A DNA stretch of 64,000 nucleotides from Notamacropus eugenii (Eukaryota > Chordata > Mammalia > Diprotodontia > Macropodidae): positions 357,210,128 through 357,274,127 of the forward strand of contig NC_092873.1 of assembly GCF_028372415.1 (NCBI RefSeq), read 5' to 3'. A model generated the notes under the pieces. That model worked only from the letters and a program-made list of their open reading frames with translations, had not been told where the DNA came from and ran no database searches. The translations under genes and the position numbers were made by a program. Positions 12,483-25,873 of this stretch are shown here, piece by piece (position 1 is the stretch's first letter; each line of letters begins with the position of its first letter).

Positions 12483-12933
12483 GCACCAGAACAACACCCA
12501 TTGTCCACACCATCATGCCTTTTCGAGGAAATGCCCCTCTTCCTTCTTATCTCTCACATCGTCTGCCAAGGAAGAACACGCTGACGCCAATGTGCTAGGA
12601 GCCAGGGATGAAAACCCCCGTCCTTTGGATGCATACGTCTCAACTTCTTTTCTGACCTTCCCTTTCCATTCTTTGCCAATTGGGGATCAGCTGTGGATTT
12701 TGAATGCGGTCATTCAAAAGGGACGAGAGTCCCCCAGCTCTTGGACCTCTCCCTGGCATTCCAAACCTATAGCAAAGTAGTCTCGGACAAACATCAGAAT
12801 CAGAACGTGTCTACCCAGCATTTCCTGCGTCCGATACCAAGGCAACAAGGTCATTGAAACAGAAAAGTCCCTTCCTACGTTCATCCAAATCATAACGTTG
12901 CCACGTTTTTCTAGCATTGCTTGTGTATTTGCA

Positions 12934-12939
12934 AATAAA
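12934..12939 (+). promoter_or_regulatory. Polyadenylation signal, gene 3
   Basis: AATAAA 452 bases past the stop codon. Confidence 0.8.
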
Positions 12940-15680
12940 ATTATGACCTCTCCAGAGCTGAACTCCACTATTAACTCCAGAGTGTCTTCTGATTGTATGA
13001 AACAGTTTCATGTCCCATGTCATTTCTGCACACATTTGCTAGCTAGGCTCATGTCTCCGATATGGGAGACATAAACCAGAGAAGCTCCAGGATTCATCCA
13101 ACTGAGATTTCGGCCTGCACTCAAGTGTTCCGGGGAAATTCCATTGAGAAGTTATCACAGTCGAAGACAGCACGATCTCACTTCTTATTTCAAATTAGTA
13201 AAAGATAATTTCTCACATTTTCCCTTCCAAATTCTCGCCCACTCTCTACGCGCCACCCCCGCTGCGATCACGGGAAGTGTGGAGTTGGCAGGCGGCAGGC
13301 GGGAGGAGTAAGTGGGACGGAAAGGGATAGCTGTGGATATGGAGTGGTTGTCCTTACCAAGGAGAGTCTTCTTTTCATTGGAGACACAAATGAAACAGGA
13401 GATATCGGGAGAAGGCATCTGACTAACATGAGAGGAGAAGACGCTAGGAAGAAGGAAGTCTTGGTGAACGACTTCAGCATCTTTCAGGAACATATCAGCA
13501 AGGCCTATAGATGGGGGCTTGGGGAAGGGGAGCCATGAGAGGTGGCATGAGGCGTGTCAACGTTTGCGGGACATAGCAAGTATGTGTGTGGTTCTAAGAT
13601 GAAAAGATATCTAACAGTGATATGAATGATGAATAAATGAGCTATGAGTTATGACCCAGAGAAGAAGCATGGTACCTGACTGTCAAATGGTACCTTGAAG
13701 CCATGTCCACCGACTTGGAAAAATCTTTCAGTTTACGGACAACTTACTCTTTTCAGAATTCTGGCCACCTTAGCCGTTACCTAACATCAAGGTGATTCAG
13801 CGGAAAACTTCCACCTTGAGTGAAATTAATTTCTTTAGCTCCAAAACCCACAATGATGGATGACAGTCCTTTGAAAGCAGATTACACTGAACAGTGAGAC
13901 AAAACCGTGGCACCTAAGGAGCGCTCTTTGATTCATTCCATGATCCAAACAACGCAATTTCAAAATAGATAGGCTGATAACTTCATTCCAGTGTCTTACG
14001 GACACAAAAGGAAAGCTGTTATCGAAAACTGTGGTGCATTTCTTGTTGGACTATCTGGAGTAGTTCTGTTAAACGTTCTTAAGCTGAATCGTTACGAACC
14101 ATGGAAATATTGCAAAATGGGAAATGTGAAGAATATGATTGATTGGAGGCTTGGTCAGGAAGAACTGAACATTTAATGAAGTCTTTAATATGAAAGCTAT
14201 TCTATTCGCTAGCTCGAAAACAAGGCCTCTTCTCCTCTCTCACTCTGCACGGAAGGTGACTGAGTTTCCAAAAAGTATGTCAGCATTGCTAAGCTTCAAA
14301 AGCATCTACGGGGATGGAAAAGTTCCAGGCATGGCTGTAGTGACAAATGCCCTACTATTCAAAGGAAACTAATAAGTGTTCAATGAACACCCACTGAGTA
14401 CAAGGCATGGGTCTTAGCAAACAAACACAGGCAAAAAGACAAGTCATTGCCTTCAACCTGTCAAGTACGACCATTTCCAGCTCCACCCAATTTGGGGATT
14501 ATTTCACATGGACGGAATTCATGGGCCAGAAGGAAAAAGAAGAGCAACTGAACCAGACGACTACATAGACTGGAATGGGGAAAAAGAAGATGTTGTCAAA
14601 ATTCATAAAATCTCTCCAGAATTGGAGGCCATGAAGAAATCGATCGAATGCCAGGACTCTAGGAAAAAAGCAAAGCTTCAACCCTGGCATCCATACCGTA
14701 AGAAACACCACCTTAGGCAATTATTTTCAAGGTGGTGCTTTTTGTCGCCACATCCCATAATCATTGCTGCAACAAATGATGATCCAATATTTCATGAAAT
14801 GATGTTTGCCCTTGTCTTTGAGAGCGTGATACAGGACATTCCACGAACTCCTTTGACTGCTTCCTTAAGGAAAACCTGTGAAACCTCTTTCCTTTGACCT
14901 ACAATTGTCTCACATATTTTCTATCTGTTTAAAGCCAGAAAGATCTGGCCGTCAAGGCTGAAAAATTCCGTCTCTAGAGGGTTGGCCTGCTGCTCCTGAA
15001 CTTCTTCCTCCGTGCTTACTTTGACCACTGGGAAACAGAAACGCTGACAGGAAGGCCAATAAGGTCATTGCCAAAAGACAGGAGCTGCCAAGGCTGTTAC
15101 TTGACTGGCATAGCCTTTGAGTCGTCAGCCTCACCTGCAAACCATGATGAGGCATCAGACGAGGACGAGGGGAGAGATTTGAGCTCTTGTCTAAAAGTCC
15201 TAGACCCAGACTCAGGTACCATGCCCTCACCAAAATATTTTTTTCTCAATTCGATTCGCCTCTCCCGACATCTCCATCATCAGTCATGAATAGAGAGTAC
15301 CCAGCAGATAATGAAGATGACACCATCACGTGCATAGTTCTTCATCAGCATGCTGAAATCCCTAGAACTGTTTCGAAGTTTTCTTTTGCCATATCTCCTG
15401 CATGCTGTGGGTCACTTGGAGTGGATAATGATCACCACGTCGGAAAGATCCGCAGAGGCCCTTTGTCCCATCCCGGCTAAAGACCCCGAGAAGAAAGCAG
15501 ACCTCTTTCGAATTGGAGCTTTTATACAAGACAACGACATTTCTTTGGTCTGAATTGTGGCCATCACTCTTGGGTCTTTCTTTGCCGCAATCCGTCTAAG
15601 CTTCAACATCGCCTTCAGAGTAGAGTTCCCAGCTCCTCCTCTAAAACTATCCACATCCCTTAGGAAGAACCCTGCCCACC

Positions 15681-15683
<3 letters not shown>

Positions 15684-15741
<58 letters not shown>
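15684..15741 (+). repeat. (CA)29 microsatellite, unit 4
   Basis: Pure CA tract of 58 bases. Confidence 0.97.
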
Positions 15742-15744
<3 letters not shown>

Positions 15745-16020
15745 CACGAGTCGTGGAATGATGCACGGAAAAAAAAGATGTGTAATACCCTTGGTCATTG
15801 AGGGCAGGCAATGGCAAGGTGAACCAGGAATTGACCAAGGAGAGAAATTTGGCAGAGTAATTAAGGCAAGATGAAAAGATAAGTGATGATTCTAGAGGGC
15901 AAAAACAAATGAGATAACGAATTCCCAAAGTTCAAGGAAAAAGTAGATTCAGGAGAAAATAATTTCTTAATTGCATTTTACTTTTCCATCATGATAAACA
16001 ATAACAGGGAAATCCCCTTA

Positions 16021-16057
16021 CACGTGCTGACAGCCGTTGCTCATCGGGGTATAAAAG
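16021..16057 (+). promoter_or_regulatory. E-box and TATA box of gene 4
   Basis: CACGTG at 16021 and TATAAAAG at 16050-16057. Confidence 0.85.
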
Positions 16058-16139
16058 AGGCCCGTGGGGCAAGAAGTTTCTCAAACACAAGTCAATCCCT
16101 ATCCTTGAACCAAAGCTAGAAGATCCATCCGCTGACACC

Positions 16140-16802
16140 ATGGTCAACTCCTGTTGTGGCTCCGTGTGCTCTGAGCGCAGCTGTGGCCAGGAAGCCTGTG
16201 AGGAGGCATGCTGCGCCCCCAGCTGCTGCAGACCCAGCTGCTGCCCCTCTGTGTGCTGCCAGCCAACGTGCTGCCAAACGACTTGTTGCCGCCCAACTTG
16301 CTGCCGCCCAACTTGCTGTGTGACCAGCTGCTGCCAGCCCTGCTGCCGCCCCAGCTGCTGTCGTCCCGTCTGCTGCCAGACGACTTGCTGCAGAACCACG
16401 TGCTGCCGCCCCAGCTGCTGTCTGTCCAGCTGCTGCAGACCAAGGTGCTGCCAGTCCGTTTGCTGCCAACCCACCTGCTGCCGCCCTTCCTGCTGCCAGT
16501 CTAGTTGCTGCTCACCTTGCTGCTGCCAAACCACTTGCTGCCGCCCAACTTGCTGCCGCCCCAGCTGCTGTGTGTCCAGCTGCTGCCAGCCCTGCTGCCG
16601 CCCCAGCTGCTGTGTGTCCAGCTGCTGCCAGCCCTGCTGCCGCCCCAGCTGCTGTGTGTCCAGCTGCTGCCGGCCCTGCTGCCGCCCCAGCTGCTGTGTG
16701 TCCAGCTGCTGCCGGCCCTGCTGCCGCCCCACATGCTGCCAGACCACCTGCTGCAGGACCACCTGCTGCCGCCCAGCCTGCTGTGGCTCCTCCTGCTGCT
16801 GA
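16140..16802 (+). CDS. KRTAP4: Keratin-associated protein 4-like (copy 4)
   Basis: 220-residue protein identical to copies 2, 3, 5 and 6. The surrounding non-coding sequence changes diagnostic state in this unit, yet the protein does not change. Start context, TATA spacing, TGA stop and 3' signal are all conserved. It is expected to be secreted into no compartment: KRTAPs lack a signal peptide and act in the cytoplasm of hardening hair cells, consistent with the N-terminus seen here. Confidence 0.94.
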   Translation: MVNSCCGSVCSERSCGQEACEEACCAPSCCRPSCCPSVCCQPTCCQTTCCRPTCCRPTCCVTSCCQPCCRPSCCRPVCCQTTCCRTTCCRPSCCLSSCCRPRCCQSVCCQPTCCRPSCCQSSCCSPCCCQTTCCRPTCCRPSCCVSSCCQPCCRPSCCVSSCCQPCCRPSCCVSSCCRPCCRPSCCVSSCCRPCCRPTCCQTTCCRTTCCRPACCGSSCC

Positions 16803-17253
16803 GCACCAGAACAACACCCATTGTCCACACCATCATGCCTTTTCGAGGAAATGCCCCTCTTCCTTCTTATCTCTCACATCGTCTGCCAAGGAAGAACACG
16901 CTGACGCCAATGTGCTAGGAGCCAGGGATGAAAACCCCCGTCCTTTGGATGCATACGTCTCAACTTCTTTTCTGACCTTCCCTTTCCATTCTTTGCCAAT
17001 TGGGGATCAGCTGTGGATTTTGAATGCGGTCATTCAAAAGGGACGAGAGTCCCCCAGCTCTTGGACCTCTCCCTGGCATTCCAAACCTATAGCAAAGTAG
17101 TCTCGGACAAACATCAGAATCAGAACGTGTCTACCCAGCATTTCCTGCGTCTGATACCAAGGCAACAAGGTCATTGAAACAGAAAAGACCCTTCCTACGT
17201 TCATCCAAATCATAACGTTGCCACGTTTTTCTAGCATTGCTTGTGTATTTGCA

Positions 17254-17259
17254 AATAAA
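17254..17259 (+). promoter_or_regulatory. Polyadenylation signal, gene 4
   Basis: AATAAA 452 bases past the stop codon. Confidence 0.8.
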
Positions 17260-20000
17260 ATTATGACCTCTCCAGAGCTGAACTCCACTATTAACTCCAG
17301 AGTGTCTTCTGATTGTATGAAACAGTTTCATGTCCCATGTCATTTCTGCACACATTTGCTAGCTAGGCTCATGTCTCCGATATGGGAGACATAAACCAGA
17401 GAAGCTCCAGGATTCATCCAACTGAGATTTCGGCCTGCACTCAAGTGTTCCGGGGAAATTCCATTGAGAAGTTATCACAGTCGAAGACAGCACGATCTCA
17501 CTTCTTATTTCAAATTAGTAAAAGATAATTTCTCACATTTTCCCTTCCAAATTCTCGCCCACTCTCTACGCGCCACCCCCGCTGCGATCACGGGAAGTGT
17601 GGAGTTGGCAGGCGGCAGGCGGGAGGAGTAAGTGGGACGGAAAGGGATAGCTGTGGATATGGAGTGGTTGTCCTTACCAAGGAGAGTCTTCTTTTCATTG
17701 GAGACACAAATGAAACAGGAGATATCGGGAGAAGGCATCTGACTAACATGAGAGGAGAAGACGCTAGGAAGAAGGAAGTCTTGGTGAACGACTTCAGCAT
17801 CTTTCAGGAACATATCAGCAAGGCCTATAGATGGGGGCTTGGGGAAGGGGAGCCATGAGAGGTGGCATGAGGCGTGTCAACGTTTGCGGGACATAGCAAG
17901 TATGTGTGTGGTTCTAAGATGAAAAGATATCTAACAGTGATATGAATGATGAATAAATGAGCTATGAGTTATGACCCAGAGAAGAAGCATGGTACCTGAC
18001 TGTCAAATGGTACCTTGAAGCCATGTCCACCGACTTGGAAAAATCTTTCAGTTTACGGACAACTTACTCTTTTCAGAATTCTGGCCACCTTAGCCGTTAC
18101 CTAACATCAAGGTGATTCAGCGGAAAACTTCCACCTTGAGTGAAATTAATTTCTTTAGCTCCAAAACCCACAACGATGGATGACAGTCCTTTGAAAGCAG
18201 ATTACACTGAACAGTGAGACAAAACCGTGGCACCTAAGGAGCGCTCTTTGATTCATTCCATGATCCAAACAACGCAATTTCAAAATAGATAGGCTGATAA
18301 CTTCATTCCAGTGTCTTACGGACACAAAAGGAAAGCTGTTATCGAAAACTGTGGTGCATTTCTTGTTGGACTATCTGGAGTAGTTCTGTTAAACGTTCTT
18401 AAGCTGAATCGTTACGAACCATGGAAATATTGCAAAATGGGAAATGTGAAGAATATGATTGATTGGAGGCTTGGTCAGGAAGAACTGAACATTTAATGAA
18501 GTCTTTAATATGAAAGCTATTCTATTCGCTAGCTCGAAAACAAGGCCTCTTCTCCTCTCTCACTCTGCACGGAAGGTGACTGAGTTTCCAAAAAGTATGT
18601 CAGCATTGCTAAGCTTCAAAAGCATCTACGGGGATGGAAAAGTTCCAGGCATGGCTGTAGTGACAAATGCCCTACTATTCAAAGGAAACTAATAAGTGTT
18701 CAATGAACACCCACTGAGTACAAGGCATGGGTCTTAGCAAACAAACACAGGCAAAAAGACAAGTCATTGCCTTCAACCTGTCAAGTACGACCATTTCCAG
18801 CTCCACCCAATTTGGGGATTATTTCACATGGACGGAATTCATGGGCCAGAAGGAAAAAGAAGAGCAACTGAACCAGACGACTACGTAGACTGGAATGGGG
18901 AAAAAGAAGATGTTGTCAAAATTCATAAAATCTCTCCAGAATTGGAGGCCATGAAGAAATCGATCGAATGCCAGGACTCTAGGAAAAAAGCAAAGCTTCA
19001 ACCCTGGCATCCATACCGTAAGAAACACCACCTTAGGCAATTATTTTCAAGGTGGTGCTTTTTGTCGCCACATCCCATAATCATTGCTGCAACAAATGAT
19101 GATCCAATATTTCATGAAATGATGTTTGCCCTTGTCTTTGAGAGCGTGATACAGGACATTCCACGAACTCCTTTGACTGCTTCCTTAAGGAAAACCTGTG
19201 AAACCTCTTTCCTTTGACCTACAATTGTCTCACGTATTTTCTATCTGTTTAAAGCCAGAAAGATCTGGCCGTCAAGGCTGAAAAATTCCATCTCTAGAGG
19301 GTTGGCCTGCTGCTCCTGAACATCTTCCTCCGTGCTTACTTTGACCACTGGGAAACAGAAACGCTGACAGGAAGGCCAATAAGGTCATTGCCAAAAGACA
19401 GGAGCTGCCAAGGCTGTTACTTGACTGGCATAGCCTTTGAGTCGTCAGCCTCACCTGCAAACCATGATGAGGCATCAGACGAGGACGAGGGGAGAGATTT
19501 GAGCTCTTGTCTAAAAGTCCTAGACCCAGACTCAGGTACCATGCCCTCACCAAAATATTTCTTTCTCAATTCGATTCGCCTCTCCCGACATCTCCATCAT
19601 CAGTCATGAATAGAGAGTACCCAGCAGATAATGAAGATGACACCATCACGTGCATAGTTCTTCATCAGCATGCTGAAATCCCTAGAACTGTTTCGAAGTT
19701 TTCTTTTGCCATATCTCCTGCATGCTGTGGGTCACTTGGAGTGGATAATGATCACCACGTCGGAAAGATCCGCAGAGGCCCTTTGTCCCATCCCGGCTAA
19801 AGACCCCGAGAAGAAAGCAGACCTCTTTCGAATTGGAGCTTTTATACAAGACAACGACATTTCTTTGGTCTGAATTGTGGCCATCACTCTTGGGTCTTTC
19901 TTTGCCGCAATCCGTCTAAGCTTCAACATCGCCTTCAGAGTAGAGTTCCCAGCTCCTCCTCTAAAACTATCCACATCCCTTAGGAAGAACCCTGCCCACC

Positions 20001-20003
<3 letters not shown>

Positions 20004-20051
<48 letters not shown>
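20004..20051 (+). repeat. (CA)24 microsatellite, unit 5
   Basis: Pure CA tract of 48 bases, the same length as in unit 1. Confidence 0.97.
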
Positions 20052-20054
<3 letters not shown>

Positions 20055-20330
20055 CACGAGTCGTGGAATGATGCACGGAAAAAAAAGATGTGTAATACCC
20101 TTGGTCATTGAGGGCAGGCAATGGCAAGGTGAACCAGGAATTGACCAAGGAGAGAAATTTGGCAGAGTAATTAAGGCAAGATGAAAAGATAAGTGATGAT
20201 TCTAGAGGGCAAAAACAAATGAGATAACGAATTCCCAAAGTTCAAGGAAAAAGTAGATTCAGGAGAAAATAATTTCTTAATTGCATTTTACTTTTCCATC
20301 ATGATAAACAATAACAGGGAAATCCCCTTA

Positions 20331-20367
20331 CACGTGCTGACAGCCGTTGCTCATCGGGGTATAAAAG
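20331..20367 (+). promoter_or_regulatory. E-box and TATA box of gene 5
   Basis: CACGTG at 20331 and TATAAAAG at 20360-20367. Confidence 0.85.
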
Positions 20368-20449
20368 AGGCCCGTGGGGCAAGAAGTTTCTCAAACACAA
20401 GTCAATCCCTATCCTTGAACCAAAGCTAGAAGATCCATCCGCTGACACC

Positions 20450-21112
20450 ATGGTCAACTCCTGTTGTGGCTCCGTGTGCTCTGAGCGCAGCTGTGGCCAG
20501 GAAGCCTGTGAGGAGGCATGCTGCGCCCCCAGCTGCTGCAGACCCAGCTGCTGCCCCTCTGTGTGCTGCCAGCCAACGTGCTGCCAAACGACTTGTTGCC
20601 GCCCAACTTGCTGCCGCCCAACTTGCTGTGTGACCAGCTGCTGCCAGCCCTGCTGCCGCCCCAGCTGCTGTCGTCCCGTCTGCTGCCAGACGACTTGCTG
20701 CAGAACCACGTGCTGCCGCCCCAGCTGCTGTCTGTCCAGCTGCTGCAGACCAAGGTGCTGCCAGTCCGTTTGCTGCCAACCCACCTGCTGCCGCCCTTCC
20801 TGCTGCCAGTCTAGTTGCTGCTCACCTTGCTGCTGCCAAACCACTTGCTGCCGCCCAACTTGCTGCCGCCCCAGCTGCTGTGTGTCCAGCTGCTGCCAGC
20901 CCTGCTGCCGCCCCAGCTGCTGTGTGTCCAGCTGCTGCCAGCCCTGCTGCCGCCCCAGCTGCTGTGTGTCCAGCTGCTGCCGGCCCTGCTGCCGCCCCAG
21001 CTGCTGTGTGTCCAGCTGCTGCCGGCCCTGCTGCCGCCCCACATGCTGCCAGACCACCTGCTGCAGGACCACCTGCTGCCGCCCAGCCTGCTGTGGCTCC
21101 TCCTGCTGCTGA
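20450..21112 (+). CDS. KRTAP4: Keratin-associated protein 4-like (copy 5)
   Basis: 220 residues, the same protein as copies 2-4 and 6. It contains all four 14-residue repeat blocks at residues 142-197 and ends in [10 protein letters not shown]. The gene is intronless with promoter and poly(A) signal intact. Its neighbours lie ~3.6 kb away on each side in the same orientation, so each copy seems to be an independent transcription unit rather than part of a shared transcript. Confidence 0.94.
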   Translation: MVNSCCGSVCSERSCGQEACEEACCAPSCCRPSCCPSVCCQPTCCQTTCCRPTCCRPTCCVTSCCQPCCRPSCCRPVCCQTTCCRTTCCRPSCCLSSCCRPRCCQSVCCQPTCCRPSCCQSSCCSPCCCQTTCCRPTCCRPSCCVSSCCQPCCRPSCCVSSCCQPCCRPSCCVSSCCRPCCRPSCCVSSCCRPCCRPTCCQTTCCRTTCCRPACCGSSCC

Positions 21113-21563
21113 GCACCAGAACAACACCCATTGTCCACACCATCATGCCTTTTCGAGGAAATGCCCCTCTTCCTTCTTATCTCTCACATCGTCTGCCAAG
21201 GAAGAACACGCTGACGCCAATGTGCTAGGAGCCAGGGATGAAAACCCCCGTCCTTTGGATGCATACGTCTCAACTTCTTTTCTGACCTTCCCTTTCCATT
21301 CTTTGCCAATTGGGGATCAGCTGTGGATTTTGAATGCGGTCATTCAAAAGGGACGAGAGTCCCCCAGCTCTTGGACCTCTCCCTGGCATTCCAAACCTAT
21401 AGCAAAGTAGTCTCGGACAAACATCAGAATCAGAACGTGTCTACCCAGCATTTCCTGCGTCCGATACCAAGGCAACAAGGTCATTGAAACAGAAAAGACC
21501 CTTCCTACGTTCATCCAAATCATAACGTTGCCACGTTTTTCTAGCATTGCTTGTGTATTTGCA

Positions 21564-21569
21564 AATAAA
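21564..21569 (+). promoter_or_regulatory. Polyadenylation signal, gene 5
   Basis: AATAAA 452 bases past the stop codon. Confidence 0.8.
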
Positions 21570-24313
21570 ATTATGACCTCTCCAGAGCTGAACTCCACTA
21601 TTAACTCCAGAGTGTCTTCTGATTGTATGAAACAGTTTCATGTCCCATGTCATTTCTGCACACATTTGCTAGCTAGGCTCATGTCTCCGATATGGGAGAC
21701 ATAAACCAGAGAAGCTCCAGGATTCATCCAACTGAGATTTCGGCCTGCACTCAAGTGTTCCGGGGAAATTCCATTGAGAAGTTATCACAGTCGAAGACAG
21801 CACGATCTCACTTCTTATTTCAAATTAGTAAAAGATAATTTCTCACATTTTCCCTTCCAAATTCTCGCCCACTCTCTACGCGCCACCCCCGCTGCGATCA
21901 CGGGAAGTGTGGAGTTGGCAGGCGGCAGGCGGGAGGAGTAAGTGGGACGGAAAGGGATAGCTGTGGATATGGAGTGGTTGTCCTTACCAAGGAGAGTCTT
22001 CTTTTCATTGGAGACACAAATGAAACAGGAGATATCGGGAGAAGGCATCTGACTAACATGAGAGGAGAAGACGCTAGGAAGAAGGAAGTCTTGGTGAACG
22101 ACTTCAGCATCTTTCAGGAACATATCAGCAAGGCCTATAGATGGGGGCTTGGGGAAGGGGAGCCATGAGAGGTGGCATGAGGCGTGTCAACGTTTGCGGG
22201 ACATAGCAAGTATGTGTGTGGTTCTAAGATGAAAAGATATCTAACAGTGATATGAATGATGAATAAATGAGCTATGAGTTATGACCCAGAGAAGAAGCAT
22301 GGTACCTGACTGTCAAATGGTACCTTGAAGCCATGTCCACCGACTTGGAAAAATCTTTCAGTTTACGGACAACTTACTCTTTTCAGAATTCTGGCCACCT
22401 TAGCCGTTACCTAACATCAAGGTGATTCAGCGGAAAACTTCCACCTTGAGTGAAATTAATTTCTTTAGCTCCAAAACCCACAACGATGGATGACAGTCCT
22501 TTGAAAGCAGATTACACTGAACAGTGAGACAAAACCGTGGCACCTAAGGAGCGCTCTTTGATTCATTCCATGATCCAAACAACGCAATTTCAAAATAGAT
22601 AGGCTGATAACTTCATTCCAGTGTCTTACGGACACAAAAGGAAAGCTGTTATCGAAAACTGTGGTGCATTTCTTGTTGGACTATCTGGAGTAGTTCTGTT
22701 AAACGTTCTTAAGCTGAATCGTTACGAACCATGGAAATATTGCAAAATGGGAAATGTGAAGAATATGATTGATTGGAGGCTTGGTCAGGAAGAACTGAAC
22801 ATTTAATGAAGTCTTTAATATGAAAGCTATTCTATTCGCTAGCTCGAAAACAAGGCCTCTTCTCCTCTCTCACTCTGCACGGAAGGTGACTGAGTTTCCA
22901 AAAAGTATGTCAGCATTGCTAAGCTTCAAAAGCATCTACGGGGATGGAAAAGTTCCAGGCATGGCTGTAGTGACAAATGCCCTACTATTCAAAGGAAACT
23001 AATAAGTGTTCAATGAACACCCACTGAGTACAAGGCATGGGTCTTAGCAAACAAACACAGGCAAAAAGACAAGTCATTGCCTTCAACCTGTCAAGTACGA
23101 CCATTTCCAGCTCCACCCAATTTGGGGATTATTTCACATGGACGGAATTCATGGGCCAGAAGGAAAAAGAAGAGCAACTGAACCAGACGACTACATAGAC
23201 TGGAATGGGGAAAAAGAAGATGTTGTCAAAATTCATAAAATCTCTCCAGAATTGGAGGCCATGAAGAAATCGATCGAATGCCAGGACTCTAGGAAAAAAG
23301 CAAAGCTTCAACCCTGGCATCCATACCGTAAGAAACACCACCTTAGGCAATTATTTTCAAGGTGGTGCTTTTTGTCGCCACATCCCATAATCATTGCTGC
23401 AACAAATGATGATCCAATATTTCATGAAATGATGTTTGCCCTTGTCTTTGAGAGCGTGATACAGGACATTCCACGAACTCCTTTGACTGCTTCCTTAAGG
23501 AAAACCTGTGAAACCTCTTTCCTTTGACCTACAATTGTCTCACGTATTTTCTATCTGTTTAAAGCCAGAAAGATCTGGCCGTCAAGGCTGAAAAATTCCA
23601 TCTCTAGAGGGTTGGCCTGCTGCTCCTGAACATCTTCCTCCGTGCTTACTTTGACCACTGGGAAACAGAAACGCTGACAGGAAGGCCAATAAGGTCATTG
23701 CCAAAAGACAGGAGCTGCCAAGGCTGTTACTTGACTGGCATAGCCTTTGAGTCGTCAGCCTCACCTGCAAACCATGATGAGGCATCAGACGAGGACGAGG
23801 GGAGAGATTTGAGCTCTTGTCTAAAAGTCCTAGACCCAGACTCAGGTACCATGCCCTCACCAAAATATTTCTTTCTCAATTCGATTCGCCTCTCCCGACA
23901 TCTCCATCATCAGTCATGAATAGAGAGTACCCAGCAGATAATGAAGATGACACCATCACGTGCATAGTTCTTCATCAGCATGCTGAAATCCCTAGAACTG
24001 TTTCGAAGTTTTCTTTTGCCATATCTCCTGCATGCTGTGGGTCACTTGGAGTGGATAATGATCACCACGTCGGAAAGATCCGCAGAGGCCCTTTGTCCCA
24101 TCCCGGCTAAAGACCCCGAGAAGAAAGCAGACCTCTTTCGAATTGGAGCTTTTATACAAGACAACGACATTTCTTTGGTCTGAATTGTGGCCATCACTCT
24201 TGGGTCTTTCTTTGCCGCAATCCGTCTAAGCTTCAACATCGCCTTCAGAGTAGAGTTCCCAGCTCCTCCTCTAAAACTATCCACATCCCTTAGGAAGAAC
24301 CCTGCCCACCCCT

Positions 24314-24355
<42 letters not shown>
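24314..24355 (+). repeat. CA microsatellite, unit 6
   Basis: The shortest tract (42 bases) and the only one with an internal substitution (catacaca at its left end). Confidence 0.96.
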
Positions 24356-24358
<3 letters not shown>

Positions 24359-24634
24359 CACGAGTCGTGGAATGATGCACGGAAAAAAAAGATGTGTAAT
24401 ACCCTTGGTCATTGAGGGCAGGCAATGGCAAGGTGAACCAGGAATTGACCAAGGAGAGAAATTTGGCAGAGTAATTAAGGCAAGATGAAAAGATAAGTGA
24501 TGATTCTAGAGGGCAAAAACAAATGAGATAACGAATTCCCAAAGTTCAAGGAAAAAGTAGATTCAGGAGAAAATAATTTCTTAATTGCATTTTACTTTTC
24601 CATCATGATAAACAATAACAGGGAAATCCCCTTA

Positions 24635-24671
24635 CACGTGCTGACAGCCGTTGCTCATCGGGGTATAAAAG
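24635..24671 (+). promoter_or_regulatory. E-box and TATA box of gene 6
   Basis: CACGTG at 24635 and TATAAAAG at 24664-24671. Confidence 0.85.
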
Positions 24672-24753
24672 AGGCCCGTGGGGCAAGAAGTTTCTCAAAC
24701 ACAAGTCAATCCCTATCCTTGAACCAAAGCTAGAAGATCCATCCGCTGACACC

Positions 24754-25416
24754 ATGGTCAACTCCTGTTGTGGCTCCGTGTGCTCTGAGCGCAGCTGTGG
24801 CCAGGAAGCCTGTGAGGAGGCATGCTGCGCCCCCAGCTGCTGCAGACCCAGCTGCTGCCCCTCTGTGTGCTGCCAGCCAACGTGCTGCCAAACGACTTGT
24901 TGCCGCCCAACTTGCTGCCGCCCAACTTGCTGTGTGACCAGCTGCTGCCAGCCCTGCTGCCGCCCCAGCTGCTGTCGTCCCGTCTGCTGCCAGACGACTT
25001 GCTGCAGAACCACGTGCTGCCGCCCCAGCTGCTGTCTGTCCAGCTGCTGCAGACCAAGGTGCTGCCAGTCCGTTTGCTGCCAACCCACCTGCTGCCGCCC
25101 TTCCTGCTGCCAGTCTAGTTGCTGCTCACCTTGCTGCTGCCAAACCACTTGCTGCCGCCCAACTTGCTGCCGCCCCAGCTGCTGTGTGTCCAGCTGCTGC
25201 CAGCCCTGCTGCCGCCCCAGCTGCTGTGTGTCCAGCTGCTGCCAGCCCTGCTGCCGCCCCAGCTGCTGTGTGTCCAGCTGCTGCCGGCCCTGCTGCCGCC
25301 CCAGCTGCTGTGTGTCCAGCTGCTGCCGGCCCTGCTGCCGCCCCACATGCTGCCAGACCACCTGCTGCAGGACCACCTGCTGCCGCCCAGCCTGCTGTGG
25401 CTCCTCCTGCTGCTGA
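24754..25416 (+). CDS. KRTAP4: Keratin-associated protein 4-like (copy 6)
   Basis: The last of the five copies with exactly the same 220-residue protein. The gene to its right (copy 7) is much shorter, so the run of uniform genes ends here. Start, stop and regulatory signals match copies 1-5. As in those copies, the run of Cys pairs is interrupted only once by a triple, SPCCCQTT near residue 125. Confidence 0.94.
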   Translation: MVNSCCGSVCSERSCGQEACEEACCAPSCCRPSCCPSVCCQPTCCQTTCCRPTCCRPTCCVTSCCQPCCRPSCCRPVCCQTTCCRTTCCRPSCCLSSCCRPRCCQSVCCQPTCCRPSCCQSSCCSPCCCQTTCCRPTCCRPSCCVSSCCQPCCRPSCCVSSCCQPCCRPSCCVSSCCRPCCRPSCCVSSCCRPCCRPTCCQTTCCRTTCCRPACCGSSCC

Positions 25417-25867
25417 GCACCAGAACAACACCCATTGTCCACACCATCATGCCTTTTCGAGGAAATGCCCCTCTTCCTTCTTATCTCTCACATCGTCTGC
25501 CAAGGAAGAACACGCTGACGCCAATGTGCTAGGAGCCAGGGATGAAAACCCCCGTCCTTTGGATGCATACGTCTCAACTTCTTTTCTGACCTTCCCTTTC
25601 CATTCTTTGCCAATTGGGGATCAGCTGTGGATTTTGAATGCGGTCATTCAAAAGGGACGAGAGTCCCCCAGCTCTTGGACCTCTCCCTGGCATTCCAAAC
25701 CTATAGCAAAGTAGTCTCGGACAAACATCAGAATCAGAACGTGTCTACCCAGCATTTCCTGCGTCTGATACCAAGGCAACAAGGTCATTGAAACAGAAAA
25801 GACCCTTCCTACGTTCATCCAAATCATAACGTTGCCACGTTTTTCTAGCATTGCTTGTGTATTTGCA

Positions 25868-25873
25868 AATAAA
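25868..25873 (+). promoter_or_regulatory. Polyadenylation signal, gene 6
   Basis: AATAAA 452 bases past the stop codon. Confidence 0.8.

Larger units (their letters stand above)
8629..12950 (+). repeat. KRTAP tandem unit 3
   Basis: 4322 bases, the longest unit: the CA tract adds 12 bases over unit 1 and one extra G makes AAGTAGATTC near 11622, a base shared with all units to the right. It otherwise still groups with units 1 and 2 at the sites that separate units 1-3 from units 4-8. The non-genic part holds nothing recognisable beyond the CA tract. Confidence 0.95.
12951..17270 (+). repeat. KRTAP tandem unit 4
   Basis: 4320 bases. This is a transitional unit. It has the right-hand state at several sites (ttgaaagc near 13873, aaaaag near 14537, agaccc near 17188) but still the left-hand state at others (caatgatgg near 13854, poly-T before ctcaattcg near 15240). 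It also has gaacttcttcc near 15000, shared only with unit 8. No recognisable gene lies outside the KRTAP. Confidence 0.95.
17271..21580 (+). repeat. KRTAP tandem unit 5
   Basis: 4310 bases; the ten-base difference from unit 4 equals its shorter CA tract. From here rightwards units carry caacgatgg (near 18174), cacgtatttt (near 19233) and the T-to-C change in tatttctttc (near 19561). Nothing coding is recognisable outside the KRTAP. Confidence 0.95.
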